Below are positions 64,000 to 64,000 of a stretch of 64,000 nt of DNA, in pieces. The position numbers and the translations under genes are program-made. Position 1 is the stretch's first letter. Each line of letters opens with the position of its first letter. A model generated the notes under the pieces. That model was not told the DNA's origin. It saw only the letters and a list, made by a program, of their open reading frames with translations, and ran no database searches. Origin of the DNA: Streptomyces atroolivaceus (GTDB lineage Bacteria > Actinomycetota > Actinomycetes > Streptomycetales > Streptomycetaceae); the NCBI RefSeq assembly GCF_000717025.1, contig NZ_JNXG01000012.1:132831-196830 (forward strand), given 5' to 3'.

Positions 64000-64000
64000 G

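Noticed and set aside
1..64000. tRNA or rRNA genes, CRISPR arrays, insertion sequences, attachment sites
   Set aside because: None was recognised on reading both strands; the only repeats found are protein-level repeats in the giant gene and hairpins.

Overview
The window is high-GC actinobacterial DNA with strong third-position G/C bias, GTG starts, leaderless or GGAGG-led genes and many 4-bp ATGA/GTGA overlaps. Gene content (lonely-Cys giant protein, SUKH/Trypco/DUF2786 accessory proteins, zinc-free ribosomal paralogues under a Zur box) points to Streptomyces or a close relative. It reads like accessory chromosome; I see no rRNA, tRNA, CRISPR array or intact insertion sequence.

Layout. 0-5.3 kb: accessory genes of conflict/immunity type (Trypco1-like protein at the edge, a two-gene unit ending in a DUF2786 protein, a SUKH/SMI1-like protein). 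5.6-7.9 kb: an orphan cytochrome c oxidase subunit I (ctaD) and a cold-shock protein. 7.9-9.8 kb: almost 1.9 kb without a convincing gene. 9.8-14.9 kb: a secreted I36-like peptidase inhibitor, then a translationally coupled lipoprotein / membrane-fusion / ATPase / MacB-type permease export operon. 15-18 kb: decayed MmyB-type regulator, a membrane protein, an ECF sigma factor, and a frameshifted phosphotransferase pseudogene behind an 18-bp hairpin.

18.2-24.3 kb is a metal-homeostasis island: a divergent ArsR/SmtB sensor and P1B-4 metal ATPase sharing a 9-6-9 operator, then a divergent Zur-box promoter driving zinc-independent paralogues of L28 and S14 one way and of L33, L31, a CobW/Mrf-like protein without a P-loop and S18 the other way, ending with a His-rich repeat protein. 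24.5-29.4 kb is a four-gene pathway: a Y4yA/SbnH-like PLP decarboxylase, an SbnA-like PLP synthase fused to a rhodanese domain, a cysteine-desulfurase-like enzyme and a SAM methyltransferase with its own Zur-like box. I infer a zinc-responsive, possibly sulfur-containing metallophore-like product, but no NRPS, NIS synthetase or transporter is present in the window.

30.1-64 kb, half the window, is one leftward locus: an open reading frame of at least 10,749 codons that runs off the right edge, followed by two tandem paralogues of type VII secretion-associated proteins. The giant protein carries an intact-looking OTU cysteine protease domain, two degenerate OTU copies that have lost Cys and His, two ~900-residue repeat blocks flanking an HExxH metallopeptidase-like domain, four lonely-Cys modules, a pierisin/scabin-like ADP-ribosyltransferase domain, and a C-terminal domain of about 350 residues of which a second copy lies near the middle. 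I read it as a multi-effector giant toxin or scaffold, probably secreted, and as the most unusual system here.
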